Assembly: GCF_003611035.1 (NCBI RefSeq)
Contig: NZ_CP030033.1
Span: 1,550,001 to 1,614,000 of the forward strand
Direction of reading: 5' to 3'
DNA length: 64,000 nucleotides
Source of the DNA: Cryobacterium soli
GTDB taxonomy: Bacteria; Actinomycetota; Actinomycetes; Actinomycetales; Microbacteriaceae
This document shows positions 32,933 to 41,349 of this stretch, piece after piece. The notes beneath the pieces are model-generated. The model did no database searches, was not told the origin of the DNA, and saw only the letters and a program-made list of their open reading frames with translations. The number at the start of each line of letters is the position of its first letter. Position 1 is the first letter of the stretch. A program made the position numbers and the translations under genes.

Positions 32933-34207
32933 ATGGAATGGCAATACTCCGAGGACACCGTCCCGTCCAGCCTCGTGACCGAGGCACAGGTACGGTCCGT
33001 CGCGGGTAAACCACCGGTCACCGGGGCGTGGCGCGACGGCGACCCGGTGGGCCACCGGCGCTTCGTCGACATCGGCGGCCTGGATCTCGAGGCCGGCCAG
33101 CGCCTTCCGGCGGCCCGGATCGCCTATGAGAGCTGGGGCGAGCTCTCCCCCGCCGGCGACAACGCCGTGCTCGTGCTGCACGCCCTCACGGGCGACAGCC
33201 ATCTGGTGGGCGCCTCCGGATCCGGGCATCCCACTGCCGGCTGGTGGAGCGGAATCGTGGGACCCGGTCTGGCCCTCGACACCGACCGCTGGTTCGTGGT
33301 GGCGCCGAACATGCTCGGCGGCTGCCAGGGCAGCACCGGGCCGGCCTCGCTCGCGCCCGACGGTTCCGAGTGGGGGCCCCGGTTCCCCTACCTCACCATC
33401 CGGGACCAGGTGGCGGCGCAGGTCGCCTTCAGCGACCGGCTCGGCATCGACAGGTGGGCCGCCATCGTGGGCGGCTCGATGGGCGGGATGCACGTGTTGG
33501 AATGGGGCATCGACCAGCCCCACCGGGTCGACCGGCTCGGCATCCTCGCGGCCCCGCCCGTCACGACGGCCGACCAGATCGCACTCAACTCGGTGCAGAT
33601 CGAGGCGATCCGCACCGACCCGCTGTTCCGCTCCGGCGAGTACTACGACGCCGACGCCGGCGACGGCCCGAGCCGCGGCCTCGCTCTCGCCCGGCGGATG
33701 GCCCTGCTCAACTACCGCAGCCCGTCCGAGCTGAACCAGCGCTTCGAGCGCAGCTGGCAGAGCGACATCACCCCGCTGGGTGCGCACGGCCGGTTCGCCG
33801 TGGAGTCCTACCTCGACTTCCACGGCAACAAGTTCACCCGGCGTTTCGACGCGAACAGCTACATCACCCTGGTCGAAGCCATGAATTCCCACGATGTCGG
33901 CCGCGGGCGCGGCGGCGTCGAGGCCGCCCTGGCCCGGATCACCGCCCGTACCCTGATCGTCGGCATCGACAGCGACAGGCTGTTCCCCGTCGACGGGCAA
34001 CGCGTGATCGCCGCCGGCCTCGGCGCAGGCCTCGGCCTGGGCCCAGACCCGGCGGGCGCAGAAACCGTGGTGATCGAGTCCGGCTACGGGCACGACGGCT
34101 TCCTCATCGAGGACGAGGCCATCGGCGCCCAACTGCGCAGGCTCCTGGCCTCCGCGGGCCCGACCGGGAGGGTTGACAGTCCCGGCGTTCGGGAGAACTC
34201 TGGCTGA
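32933..34207 (+). CDS. metX: homoserine O-acetyltransferase
   Basis: 424 residues, alpha/beta hydrolase fold. Nucleophile Ser in GGSMGGMHVLEW, Asp in VGIDSDRLFPVDGQ, His in GYGHDGFLIE. The segment ALTGDSHLVG is typical of MetX. Acetylates homoserine with acetyl-CoA, the first committed step to methionine here. ATG 32933 has TGGAG 5 bases upstream; a leaderless start is possible. The long tail with a disordered end (RVDSPGVRENSG) is normal. Confidence 0.95.
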   Translation: MEWQYSEDTVPSSLVTEAQVRSVAGKPPVTGAWRDGDPVGHRRFVDIGGLDLEAGQRLPAARIAYESWGELSPAGDNAVLVLHALTGDSHLVGASGSGHPTAGWWSGIVGPGLALDTDRWFVVAPNMLGGCQGSTGPASLAPDGSEWGPRFPYLTIRDQVAAQVAFSDRLGIDRWAAIVGGSMGGMHVLEWGIDQPHRVDRLGILAAPPVTTADQIALNSVQIEAIRTDPLFRSGEYYDADAGDGPSRGLALARRMALLNYRSPSELNQRFERSWQSDITPLGAHGRFAVESYLDFHGNKFTRRFDANSYITLVEAMNSHDVGRGRGGVEAALARITARTLIVGIDSDRLFPVDGQRVIAAGLGAGLGLGPDPAGAETVVIESGYGHDGFLIEDEAIGAQLRRLLASAGPTGRVDSPGVRENSG

Positions 34208-34244
34208 ATTCGGTAGGTTCGCCCGCGCGAAAGGATCCGCAGCC

Positions 34245-35750
34245 ATGAAGCCCGGCCCCCTCGTGATGCTCCTGATCGGCACGATCCTCACCCTGCTGGG
34301 TTTCGGGCTCACCGCCGCCGGGACCGTTGCGGCCATCGCCAACGCGGCGCAGGGCGACAACGGCTACTTCTCCACCCGCACAGCTTCGTTCGTCGCGAAC
34401 TCGTACGCGCTCACCAGCGCCACCGTGGGCCCGGTCACCACCACGGACACACCGCCGCCGCTGAACCTCGATATCGCCCGCATCCGTCTGGAGGCCACCA
34501 GCAGCAACGGGAGTGACGTCTTCATCGGGATCGCGCCCCGCACCGAGGTGGACAGCTACCTGGCCAGCGTCGCGCACACCGAGGTGAGCGGCATCCAATC
34601 CGCCCCGTTCCGGGTGACCTACCGGGAGATCGCCGGTTCGGACCGGCCCGAACTTCCCGCGGAGCAGTCCTGGTGGACCGCGTCGGCCGCCGGTCCGGGC
34701 ACGCAGGAGATCACCTGGTCGGTGCAGCCGGGGTCGTGGGCGGTCGTGGTGATGAACGCGGATGCCAGCCGGCCCGTGGCCGTGGACCTGCGGGCGGGTG
34801 TGCGGTCAGGGCTGATCGCCCCGGCAGCGGCTGCACTGTTGCTCACCGGTCTCGTGACCCTCATCATCGGCCTGGCCCTCGTGATCCTCGGCGTGATCGG
34901 CCTCGGCCGCAACGGACCGCCCCCGTCGAGCCGGCCCGACGCCCATGGGCCCCAAGCGCCCGTCGATCCGGACCGGCCCGGCGCTGACTACCCGGCGCGC
35001 CTGAACGGCTGGCTCCAACCCGATCTCTCGCGGGCGCTCTGGCTGGTCAAGTGGGTTCTGGTCATCCCGCACTACATCGTGCTGTTCTTCCTGTGGTTCG
35101 GCTTCTGGATCAGCACCATCGTGGCGGGCTTCGCCATCCTCTTCACCGGCCGGTATCCCCGGGCGATCTTCAATTACAACGTCGGGGTGCTGCGCTGGAA
35201 CTGGCGGGTGGCGTTCTACGCGTATTCGGCCCTCGGCACCGACCGGTACCCGCCGTTCACGCTCGCCGCGACCGACTATCCGGCCGACCTCGAAGTGGAT
35301 TACCCTGAGCGCCTCTCGCACGGCCTGGTCCTGGTGAAGTCCTGGCTGCTGGCGATTCCGCACCTGATCATCGTGGCCATCATCACCGGGGGCACCTGGG
35401 CGTGGACGACGAGCTGGAACAACTGGGCCACGGGCGGCGGTGCCGGGTTCTCCCTGTTGACCGTGCTGGTACTCATCGCGGCCGTGGTCCTGCTGTTCAG
35501 CGGCCGGTACCGTCGCGGCATCTTCGACCTGGTCCTGGGGCTGAACCGGTGGCTCTACCGGGTGATCGTGTACGCGGCGCTGATGCGGGACGAGTACCCG
35601 CCGTTCCGGCTCGATCAGGGCCCCATCGACCCCGGATCCCTGGCACCGGCCGGCTCGGCACCCGCCGCACCCGCACCCGCACCCGCACCCGCACCTGCAC
35701 CTGCACCTGCCGTGCCCGGCCCCACCCTCGCTCCCGATGACGGTCGATAG
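34245..35750 (+). CDS. DUF4389 membrane protein with Ala-Pro tail
   Basis: 501 residues, function unknown. Two membrane helices near the N-terminus bracket an external region (LGFGLTAAGTVAAIANAA). Two DUF4389 repeats follow, each DYPARLNGWLQPDL-like with RALWLVKWVLVIPHYIVL and RGIFDLVLGLNRWLYRV. A 6-base repeat (CACCCG/CACCTG, 35668-35710) encodes an Ala-Pro tail, probably a flexible linker. ATG 34245 has AAAGGA upstream; the frame is open above it but not conserved. Overlaps the next gene by 14 bases. Confidence 0.82.
   Translation: MKPGPLVMLLIGTILTLLGFGLTAAGTVAAIANAAQGDNGYFSTRTASFVANSYALTSATVGPVTTTDTPPPLNLDIARIRLEATSSNGSDVFIGIAPRTEVDSYLASVAHTEVSGIQSAPFRVTYREIAGSDRPELPAEQSWWTASAAGPGTQEITWSVQPGSWAVVVMNADASRPVAVDLRAGVRSGLIAPAAAALLLTGLVTLIIGLALVILGVIGLGRNGPPPSSRPDAHGPQAPVDPDRPGADYPARLNGWLQPDLSRALWLVKWVLVIPHYIVLFFLWFGFWISTIVAGFAILFTGRYPRAIFNYNVGVLRWNWRVAFYAYSALGTDRYPPFTLAATDYPADLEVDYPERLSHGLVLVKSWLLAIPHLIIVAIITGGTWAWTTSWNNWATGGGAGFSLLTVLVLIAAVVLLFSGRYRRGIFDLVLGLNRWLYRVIVYAALMRDEYPPFRLDQGPIDPGSLAPAGSAPAAPAPAPAPAPAPAPAVPGPTLAPDDGR
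35668..35710 (+). repeat. hexanucleotide tandem repeat coding an Ala-Pro tail
   Basis: About seven tandem copies of a CACCCG/CACCTG-type unit in frame, giving alternating Ala and Pro. Copy number could vary by slippage without a frameshift. Confidence 0.75.
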
Positions 35751-36462
35751 AAGCGCCGCAGCGCCCCCGCCACGCGCCCATCCCGACCTCGTCGACCGAT
35801 TCCTGCGGTACTGGGTGCTGTGGGTCACCCTCGGCGAGACCGTGGGCTTTGCGGCTCCGGCGCTCGCCCAGCTGGCTTTCGCCGGGTCGCCCGTCGCCAC
35901 CGCCGCGCTCATCCTCGCCGGGGCGGTCGAGGGTGCGGTGCTCGGCTGGACCCAGGCGACGGTGCTCCGGGTCGTGCTGCCGGCACTGGACCGGTCCCGC
36001 TGGGTCGGCGCCACGGCACTCGGCGCTGCCGCGGCCTGGTTCGTCGGGCTGCTGCCCGCCGAGTGGGCCGATGTCTGGCAGCGCTGGCCGACTGTCGCCC
36101 AGTTGGTCACCGCCGCGCTGCTCGCCACGTTCCTGCTGTGCACCCTGGGGTTCGCCCAGTGGTTCGAACTGCGTCGGCACCTGCCCAGTGCCGGCTGGTG
36201 GATCGCGGGAAGCGCGGCGGCCTGGTGCGCGGGCCTCACGGTCTTCTTCGCGGTCGCGACGCCGCTCTGGCAGCCCGGGCAGTCCGCCGCGCTGGTCCTC
36301 GCGATCGGGTTGCTCGCCGCCGTGTTGATGGCCCTGGCCATGGCCGTCGTCAGCGGCGTGGTGCTCCGCACCCTCCTGCGCCACGCCCGCTCGGGTTCCC
36401 GGCGGCATATTCGACGCCGAGACCACCCCGCCGGCGGCGAAAGTCCTAGTCAAACGGCGTAA
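35737..36462 (+). CDS. hypothetical multi-pass membrane protein
   Basis: 241 residues, function unknown. About six hydrophobic helices (for example AALILAGAVEGAVLGWTQATV and AALVLAIGLLAAVLMALAMAVV) and a basic, disordered C-terminus. No recognised catalytic motif. Its start lies inside the end of the DUF4389 gene (14-base overlap), which suggests co-translation and a shared role at the membrane, but that is inference. Confidence 0.7.
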   Translation: MTVDRSAAAPPPRAHPDLVDRFLRYWVLWVTLGETVGFAAPALAQLAFAGSPVATAALILAGAVEGAVLGWTQATVLRVVLPALDRSRWVGATALGAAAAWFVGLLPAEWADVWQRWPTVAQLVTAALLATFLLCTLGFAQWFELRRHLPSAGWWIAGSAAAWCAGLTVFFAVATPLWQPGQSAALVLAIGLLAAVLMALAMAVVSGVVLRTLLRHARSGSRRHIRRRDHPAGGESPSQTA

Positions 36463-36479
36463 AACCGACCCCGGCCCGA

Positions 36480-36485
36480 TAGGGT
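36480..36485 (+). promoter_or_regulatory. -10 box upstream of the kinase trio
   Basis: TAGGGT about 35 bases before ATG 36520. No good -35 match is seen, so a special sigma factor or activator may be used. Confidence 0.4.
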
Positions 36486-36519
36486 GCTGTGTAGAGCACT
36501 CACGAGGAGCACTGCATCC

Positions 36520-37689
36520 ATGCCACGCATTGCCAGAGAGCGAGACCGGGTCCTCCGGCGGGTCAGCCGCATGGTCGGATTGACCGCCTCGGTGACGACC
36601 TTGGCCTACCTGGCTGTACCCGGCGGGCTGGACCCGCGCGTGACTCTGGTGGTCGTTCCCCTCCTCCTGCTCGTCATGGGCTGCCAGTACCTGCTCGGCC
36701 GCAGCAGCGCCCTCCGCTGGGCGCTGGGCGTCGTGCTTCTAGGCAACACCACCATCCTCATCATGGGGATGTCCCTGCCCCAGGGGCTCGGACTCAACGT
36801 GCTCGAAGAGGCCGTGATCGCCTCTATCGCGGCCGGCGCGATCAGCTGCGTCGCCCCCGTGCTGGTCGTCGGGCCGGGGAGACAAATCGTCCTCTTGACG
36901 TCGTTCGGGCTCACCGTGGCTGCCGTGGCACTCGTCACCATCTCGGCGGGCGGGTCGGTGCTCCCCCTCGCCTTGACCGTGTGCGGCTGGGCGGCGCTGT
37001 CGTTGGGCGGCTGGTGGATCGCGCAGAGCGTACCCCGGGTGCTGCAACGCATCGCGGCCATCGGGCGGGCCCATCAGGCCGAACGACACGCCAGCGAACT
37101 CGAGGCCCAGCGCCGGCAGGGCGCCCGACTGCTGCACGACACCGTACTCGCCACTCTCACCCTCCTGGCCCATTCCGGAGTGGGCGTCAGCCCCGCGGCG
37201 TTGCGACAGCAGTCCGGCGACGACGCCCGGCTCCTGCGGCAGCTCCGCCTCGGCGGGCTGCCCACCCCGAGCAGGTCCGGCGTGTACACCCTTGAGCCGG
37301 CGAAGGCCTCGATGCTCGGCAGCACCCTCGAGTCGGTCAAACAACGCTTCGGCAGGATGGGCCTCGAAGTGGACTGGCACGGCAGCGGCCAGGTGTTGCT
37401 GCCCAGCGACGTGCTCGATTCGTTCCTGCTGGCCCTCGGTGAGTGCCTGGAGAACGTACGCCGGCATTCCGGCGTCACCCGCGCGGACGTCACCATCTCC
37501 GACGACGACACGACGGTGCGCGCCATGGTGACGGATGCCGGCAAGGGTTTCGACCTCAGCGCGGTCAGCACCGAACGGCTCGGATTCGCTGAGTCTGTGG
37601 TGGCGCGCCTTCGTGACGTCGGCGGATCGGCACGCCTGTTCTCCTCCCCCGGCGCCGGCACGACAGTTGTCCTCGAGGTGCCCAAATGA
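36520..37689 (+). CDS. NarL-type sensor histidine kinase
   Basis: 389 residues. About six membrane helices in the first 170 residues, a coiled linker (RAHQAERHASELEAQRR) then the phosphoacceptor region ARLLHDTVLATLTLLA with His206, and a HATPase domain with N box GECLENVRRHSG and G1 box DAGKGFDLS. No separate sensor domain, so it probably detects a membrane signal. GAGGAG lies upstream of the ATG. The next gene starts in its stop codon (ATGA), so the two proteins are made together. Confidence 0.87.
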   Translation: MPRIARERDRVLRRVSRMVGLTASVTTLAYLAVPGGLDPRVTLVVVPLLLLVMGCQYLLGRSSALRWALGVVLLGNTTILIMGMSLPQGLGLNVLEEAVIASIAAGAISCVAPVLVVGPGRQIVLLTSFGLTVAAVALVTISAGGSVLPLALTVCGWAALSLGGWWIAQSVPRVLQRIAAIGRAHQAERHASELEAQRRQGARLLHDTVLATLTLLAHSGVGVSPAALRQQSGDDARLLRQLRLGGLPTPSRSGVYTLEPAKASMLGSTLESVKQRFGRMGLEVDWHGSGQVLLPSDVLDSFLLALGECLENVRRHSGVTRADVTISDDDTTVRAMVTDAGKGFDLSAVSTERLGFAESVVARLRDVGGSARLFSSPGAGTTVVLEVPK

Positions 37690-38969
37690 CCTCCGGAACC
37701 GTACCGGCACCGTTGAGCACTGGCGGGTCGTCCTCGTCCCGCGCGCACCGCCAGCTACTCGAGGAACAACGCGACGAGCGTCGGCGCGCGTTCCGACGCC
37801 CGCAGCGCACCGTCAACACCACCAGGGCCAACGGCGCCGGGCTCGGCGGGCGCCATCTCGGTGTCGGGATCTCCCTGAGCGGCGGCTTCTTCGCGCTCTT
37901 CCTGCTGTGGCGGTTCGCCATACAGTGGGACCGTTATCCGAACCCGTTGCCGACCCTGGCCGCCTGGGTGATCCTCGTCCTCGCCACGGCCCTCACGATG
38001 GTGTGCGTGAACCGGCTGTCCGGCCGGATGCCCACCTGGATGTTCCTGACCGTGCTCGCCATCGGCGAGGTCATTGTGGGCCTCGACCTGGCCGGCTACG
38101 GCCGTGGCGATGCCATGGGCACCTACCCGACGGCCGCGGCCGGGGTGGGCGCCCTGTTCGCCATGCTGGTCACCGTGCGACGCGGCAGGGAAGTGGTCGC
38201 CGCCACCCTGGTGCTGGGCGCCGTCATCGCCGCGGGCTCCCTCACGGCCGCGGCCACCCTCCCGTTGACGTTCGCCCCGGCCATCCTCACCATCAGCCTG
38301 TGTGTGTTCCCGCCCCTCGTCGGTGTCTCGATCGTCCGCGGCTTCCGCCGCATGGTGCAGCGGGAACTCGACCTGGTCCTGGTGCAGAGCACGGTCACCC
38401 AGCTGTCCTCCGCCGTCGGGATGCTCGCCTCCGAGGAACTGGCCCGCATCGACCTCGACGCCGAGACGCTGCTCGACGACGTCGCGACGGGGCGCACCGC
38501 CCTGCCGCTCAGCTCGGCGAAATCGGCCGCCGCGGCGACCCTGGCCACCCAGCTGCGCCTGCACCTCATCGAGGGCCGCCGTGAGACCTGGCTGCGCCAC
38601 GCGCTCACCGAGTCGGAGTTCCTCGGTCCGGCCGTCAACCTCGACGACCCGGCCGGGCTGGCCGGCCAGCTCTCGCCCGAGCAGCGTGATGCGTTGCTTC
38701 TGGCGATATGGCTTCTCATCAGCGACACAGAAGGTGCTGAACCGACGGTTTCGCTCGTATTCGGGCCTTTAGGCCGTACTAGCGGCCGAGAAATCGGTGA
38801 GATGCTGCGGTTTCCGATCAAAATGATCGTCGAGGGTGTGCCTCGGCGACGCGTGGACCCGGAGACGTGGCAAGCTATCCGAGTAGTCGGCCCTCACATC
38901 GATTCGGTGCGTAGTGGGCAGCTCCACGTCGACATCGAATGCAGTATTGACAATCCTGCGGACGCCTGA
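37686..38969 (+). CDS. kinase-like membrane protein lacking visible ATP-binding motifs
   Basis: 427 residues, translationally coupled to the histidine kinase by ATGA. A basic N-terminus is followed by six or seven membrane helices, then helical ELARIDLDAETLLDDVATGR and a C-terminal alpha/beta region (ALLLAIWLLISDTEG, VSLVFGPLG, QLHVDIECSI). The pattern mirrors the kinase's dimerisation and HATPase parts, but phosphoacceptor His, N-box Asn and G-box glycines are not apparent. It may be a pseudokinase partner or antagonist of the kinase. The last 270 bases are less GC-rich than the rest. Function is inference. Confidence 0.72.
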   Translation: MTSGTVPAPLSTGGSSSSRAHRQLLEEQRDERRRAFRRPQRTVNTTRANGAGLGGRHLGVGISLSGGFFALFLLWRFAIQWDRYPNPLPTLAAWVILVLATALTMVCVNRLSGRMPTWMFLTVLAIGEVIVGLDLAGYGRGDAMGTYPTAAAGVGALFAMLVTVRRGREVVAATLVLGAVIAAGSLTAAATLPLTFAPAILTISLCVFPPLVGVSIVRGFRRMVQRELDLVLVQSTVTQLSSAVGMLASEELARIDLDAETLLDDVATGRTALPLSSAKSAAAATLATQLRLHLIEGRRETWLRHALTESEFLGPAVNLDDPAGLAGQLSPEQRDALLLAIWLLISDTEGAEPTVSLVFGPLGRTSGREIGEMLRFPIKMIVEGVPRRRVDPETWQAIRVVGPHIDSVRSGQLHVDIECSIDNPADA

Positions 38970-39013
38970 CCGTGCCAGCCGGCACGAGTGCGTCTGACGG
39001 GGGAACATGCAAC

Positions 39014-39019
39014 AGGAGG
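39014..39019 (+). promoter_or_regulatory. perfect Shine-Dalgarno site of the response regulator
   Basis: AGGAGG, five bases before GTG 39025. This argues for the GTG start over ATG 39007, which lies inside the ribosome-site region. Confidence 0.7.
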
Positions 39020-39024
39020 CAGCA

Positions 39025-39696
39025 GTGACGAACACAGCAGTGACGCTCATCGACAATCCCATCCGGTTGGCCCTGGTCGACGACCACCGGATGCTCTTGG
39101 GGGCGCTGACCGAGTGGATCAGGGGAGCCGCGGACGACATCAACATGGTGGCCGCCGTGACCACCTGGTCGGAGCTCCTCACCCATCCGGAGTTCCCGGT
39201 CGATGTGGTCCTGCTCGACCTGGACCTCAAGGACAACATCCCGGTCTCGCTCAAGATCTCCACGCTCAAGACGGCCGGGGTGAAGACTGTGCTCATGAGC
39301 ACCTACTCCGAGCCCGCCCTGGTGCGCGAAGCCCTGGCCGCCGGAGCGCTCGGCTACCTCGTGAAGACCGAGGAAGCCAGCACCATCGTCGAAGCCATCC
39401 ACGCCGCGAACGAAGGCGACTCGTACATCTCCGCCGAACTCGACCTGGCCCTGCACAGCGGAACGGCCGGCACGTCGCCTCGCCTGAGCGCTCAGGAGCG
39501 CCGGGTCATGGCGCTGTACGGCGCCGGCGAACCGGTCAAGGCCGTGGCGCACCAGCTCGGCATCTCCGAGGAGACCGCGAAGTCCTACCTCAAGCGGATC
39601 CGCGAGAAGTACCGCCTGGCGGGTTTCGACGTGGGCACCAAGGTAGCGCTGCGGAAGCGCGCCATCCACGACGGCATCCTGCTGCAGTCCGACTAG
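39025..39696 (+). CDS. LuxR/NarL-type response regulator
   Basis: 223 residues from GTG 39025. Receiver domain with the phosphorylated Asp in VVLLDLDLKD, acidic pair in ALVDDHRML, and Thr/Ser then Lys (STYSEP, YLVKTEEA). The output domain is a LuxR-type HTH (LSAQERRVMALYGAG, GISEETAKSYLKRIREKY). It follows the kinase and its partner, so it should be their output; target genes are not known. Encoded 55 bases after the partner gene. Confidence 0.88.
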   Translation: MTNTAVTLIDNPIRLALVDDHRMLLGALTEWIRGAADDINMVAAVTTWSELLTHPEFPVDVVLLDLDLKDNIPVSLKISTLKTAGVKTVLMSTYSEPALVREALAAGALGYLVKTEEASTIVEAIHAANEGDSYISAELDLALHSGTAGTSPRLSAQERRVMALYGAGEPVKAVAHQLGISEETAKSYLKRIREKYRLAGFDVGTKVALRKRAIHDGILLQSD

Positions 39697-39723
39697 GCTC
39701 CACCGGGCCGGTCGGCGCGCGAC

Positions 39724-41001
39724 TCAGTTCGCGTCCACCACGGTGATGAGGGCGGTGCCGTATGGAACGGGCCGCCCTCTCCGGCGTCGGGCGCGGTCGA
39801 TCCCGAAGGTGATCACCGCGAGCGCCAGGCCCACCACGCTGAGCCCGAAGCCGACCCAGATCGGGGCGAGGTAGCCCAGGCCGCCGGCGATGACGACGCC
39901 GCCCAGGAACGCGCCGAGGCTGTTGCCGAGGTTGAGGGCCGAGTGGTTCAGGGCCGCCGCGATCGACTGGCTGTCGTGCGCCACATCCATCAGCCGGGTC
40001 TGGATGGTCGGCGACAGCGCCGCCGCCGACGCGCCCACCAGGAACACCCCGATCAGCAGGCCCGCGAGGTGCTGGGCGGAGAGGGCCAGCAGCAGCAGGG
40101 CCGCGAGCATCACGGCGAAGAAGGCGTACATGCTGCGCCGCACACTGCGGTCGGCGAAGACCCCGCCGGCGAAGTTGCCCACGGTCATGCCGAGCCCCAC
40201 CACGATGAGCACGAGCGGCACGGCGAAGGCGGGCAGCCCGGTGATCTCGATCACGAGCGGCGCCACATAGGTGTACACGGCGAACAGCCCTCCGAAGCCC
40301 ACGGCTCCGATCATCAGGGCGAACCAGACCTGGAGGCGACCGAACGCCCGCAACTCGTTGCGCATGGTGGCGCCGGCGTCTCCGGCATGGAAGGGCACGG
40401 CCACGATCACGGCAACGAAGGTCACGGCGAACAGCGCGGCTACCGCGATGTAGGCCACCCGCCAGCCGGCCAGCTGGCCGAGCCAGGTGATCGACGGCAC
40501 CCCGATGACGTTGGCTATGGTGAGCCCGGAGAGCACGATCGCGACCCCGCGGGCCCGGTTACCCGGCCCCATCAGCTCCGCCGCGACGAGCGAGGCGATG
40601 CCGAAGTAGGCGCCGTGGGGCAGCGCGGCGACAAACCGCGCCACGAGCACGAGGCCGAAGGTCGGCAGCAACGCCGACGCGATGGTGGCCAGGGTGAAGC
40701 AGGCTAGCAACACCAGCAGCAGTTGCTTGCGCGGCCAGCGGGCCGCCGCCGCCGCGATGGTGGGCGCCCCCACAACCACGCCGAGCGCGTAGGCGGAGAT
40801 GATCCAACCGACCTGCGCGTTGGCGAAGTCCGGGGAGTAAGCGTAGAGACCAGGCAGCAGATCCGCGGCGAGGTTGGGCAGCAGGCCCATGGCCACGAAT
40901 TCGGTGGCACCGATGGCGAAACCGCCCAGGGCGAGGGCGAGCAGCGCGAGGCGGACCCGGGCCGGCGTCAGTGCCGCCGTCCCGTCGGTGAGTGAGGGCA
41001 T
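39724..41001 (-). CDS. MFS transporter of the AraJ/DHA1 type
   Basis: 425 residues with 12 predicted membrane helices. N-terminal ALGGFAIGATEFVAMGLLPNLAADL and GWIISAYALGVVVGAPTIAAAAARWPRK are typical of DHA1 drug/sugar exporters. Likely exports a drug or metabolite; substrate unknown. The start is leaderless (TATCCT, six bases, ATG). Convergent with the response regulator gene, 27-base gap. Confidence 0.86.
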   Translation of the reverse strand: MPSLTDGTAALTPARVRLALLALALGGFAIGATEFVAMGLLPNLAADLLPGLYAYSPDFANAQVGWIISAYALGVVVGAPTIAAAAARWPRKQLLLVLLACFTLATIASALLPTFGLVLVARFVAALPHGAYFGIASLVAAELMGPGNRARGVAIVLSGLTIANVIGVPSITWLGQLAGWRVAYIAVAALFAVTFVAVIVAVPFHAGDAGATMRNELRAFGRLQVWFALMIGAVGFGGLFAVYTYVAPLVIEITGLPAFAVPLVLIVVGLGMTVGNFAGGVFADRSVRRSMYAFFAVMLAALLLLALSAQHLAGLLIGVFLVGASAAALSPTIQTRLMDVAHDSQSIAAALNHSALNLGNSLGAFLGGVVIAGGLGYLAPIWVGFGLSVVGLALAVITFGIDRARRRRGRPVPYGTALITVVDAN

Positions 41002-41007
41002 CGACCC

Positions 41008-41013
41008 AGGATA
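41008..41013 (-). promoter_or_regulatory. -10 box of the MFS gene
   Basis: TATCCT on the minus strand, exactly six bases before ATG 41001; no ribosome site. Confidence 0.55.
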
Positions 41014-41035
41014 CGCACCCGTCGTGTCGACGGTG

Positions 41036-41347
41036 TTACGCGGGTTCGTCCGTCTGCTCCATGGCCGCCTCGAGGCGGTCCAGTTTGGCGGTCAACTCTC
41101 CCGAATAGCCGGGGCGGATGTCGGCCTTGAGCACCAGCGAAACCCGGGTGCCGAACGCGCCCACGGCATCCGCCGCCGCCTTGACGACCGCGAACACCTC
41201 GTCCCAGTCGCCCTCGATGGTGGTGAACATGGAGTCGGTGTGGTTGGGCAGGCCCGATTCGCGCACCACGCGCACGGCGGCGGCGACGGCGTCGTGCACC
41301 GAGTCGGTGGGGGCTCCGGAGGGGGCCAGTGAGAATGCGACAAGCAT
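41036..41347 (-). CDS. thiamine-binding (MTH1187/DUF77-type) small protein
   Basis: 103 residues. MTH1187/YkoF-like pattern: LVAFSLAPSGAPTDSVHDAVAAAV, SGLPNHTDSMFTTIEGDWDEVF and VSLVLKADIRPGYSGEL. The fold is a ferredoxin-like domain that binds thiamine or a related heterocycle and may act as a carrier. ATG 41347 has AAGGAG 6 bases upstream. It follows the GT87-like gene by two bases, so the two are cotranscribed. Confidence 0.85.
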   Translation of the reverse strand: MLVAFSLAPSGAPTDSVHDAVAAAVRVVRESGLPNHTDSMFTTIEGDWDEVFAVVKAAADAVGAFGTRVSLVLKADIRPGYSGELTAKLDRLEAAMEQTDEPA

Positions 41348-41349
41348 GA

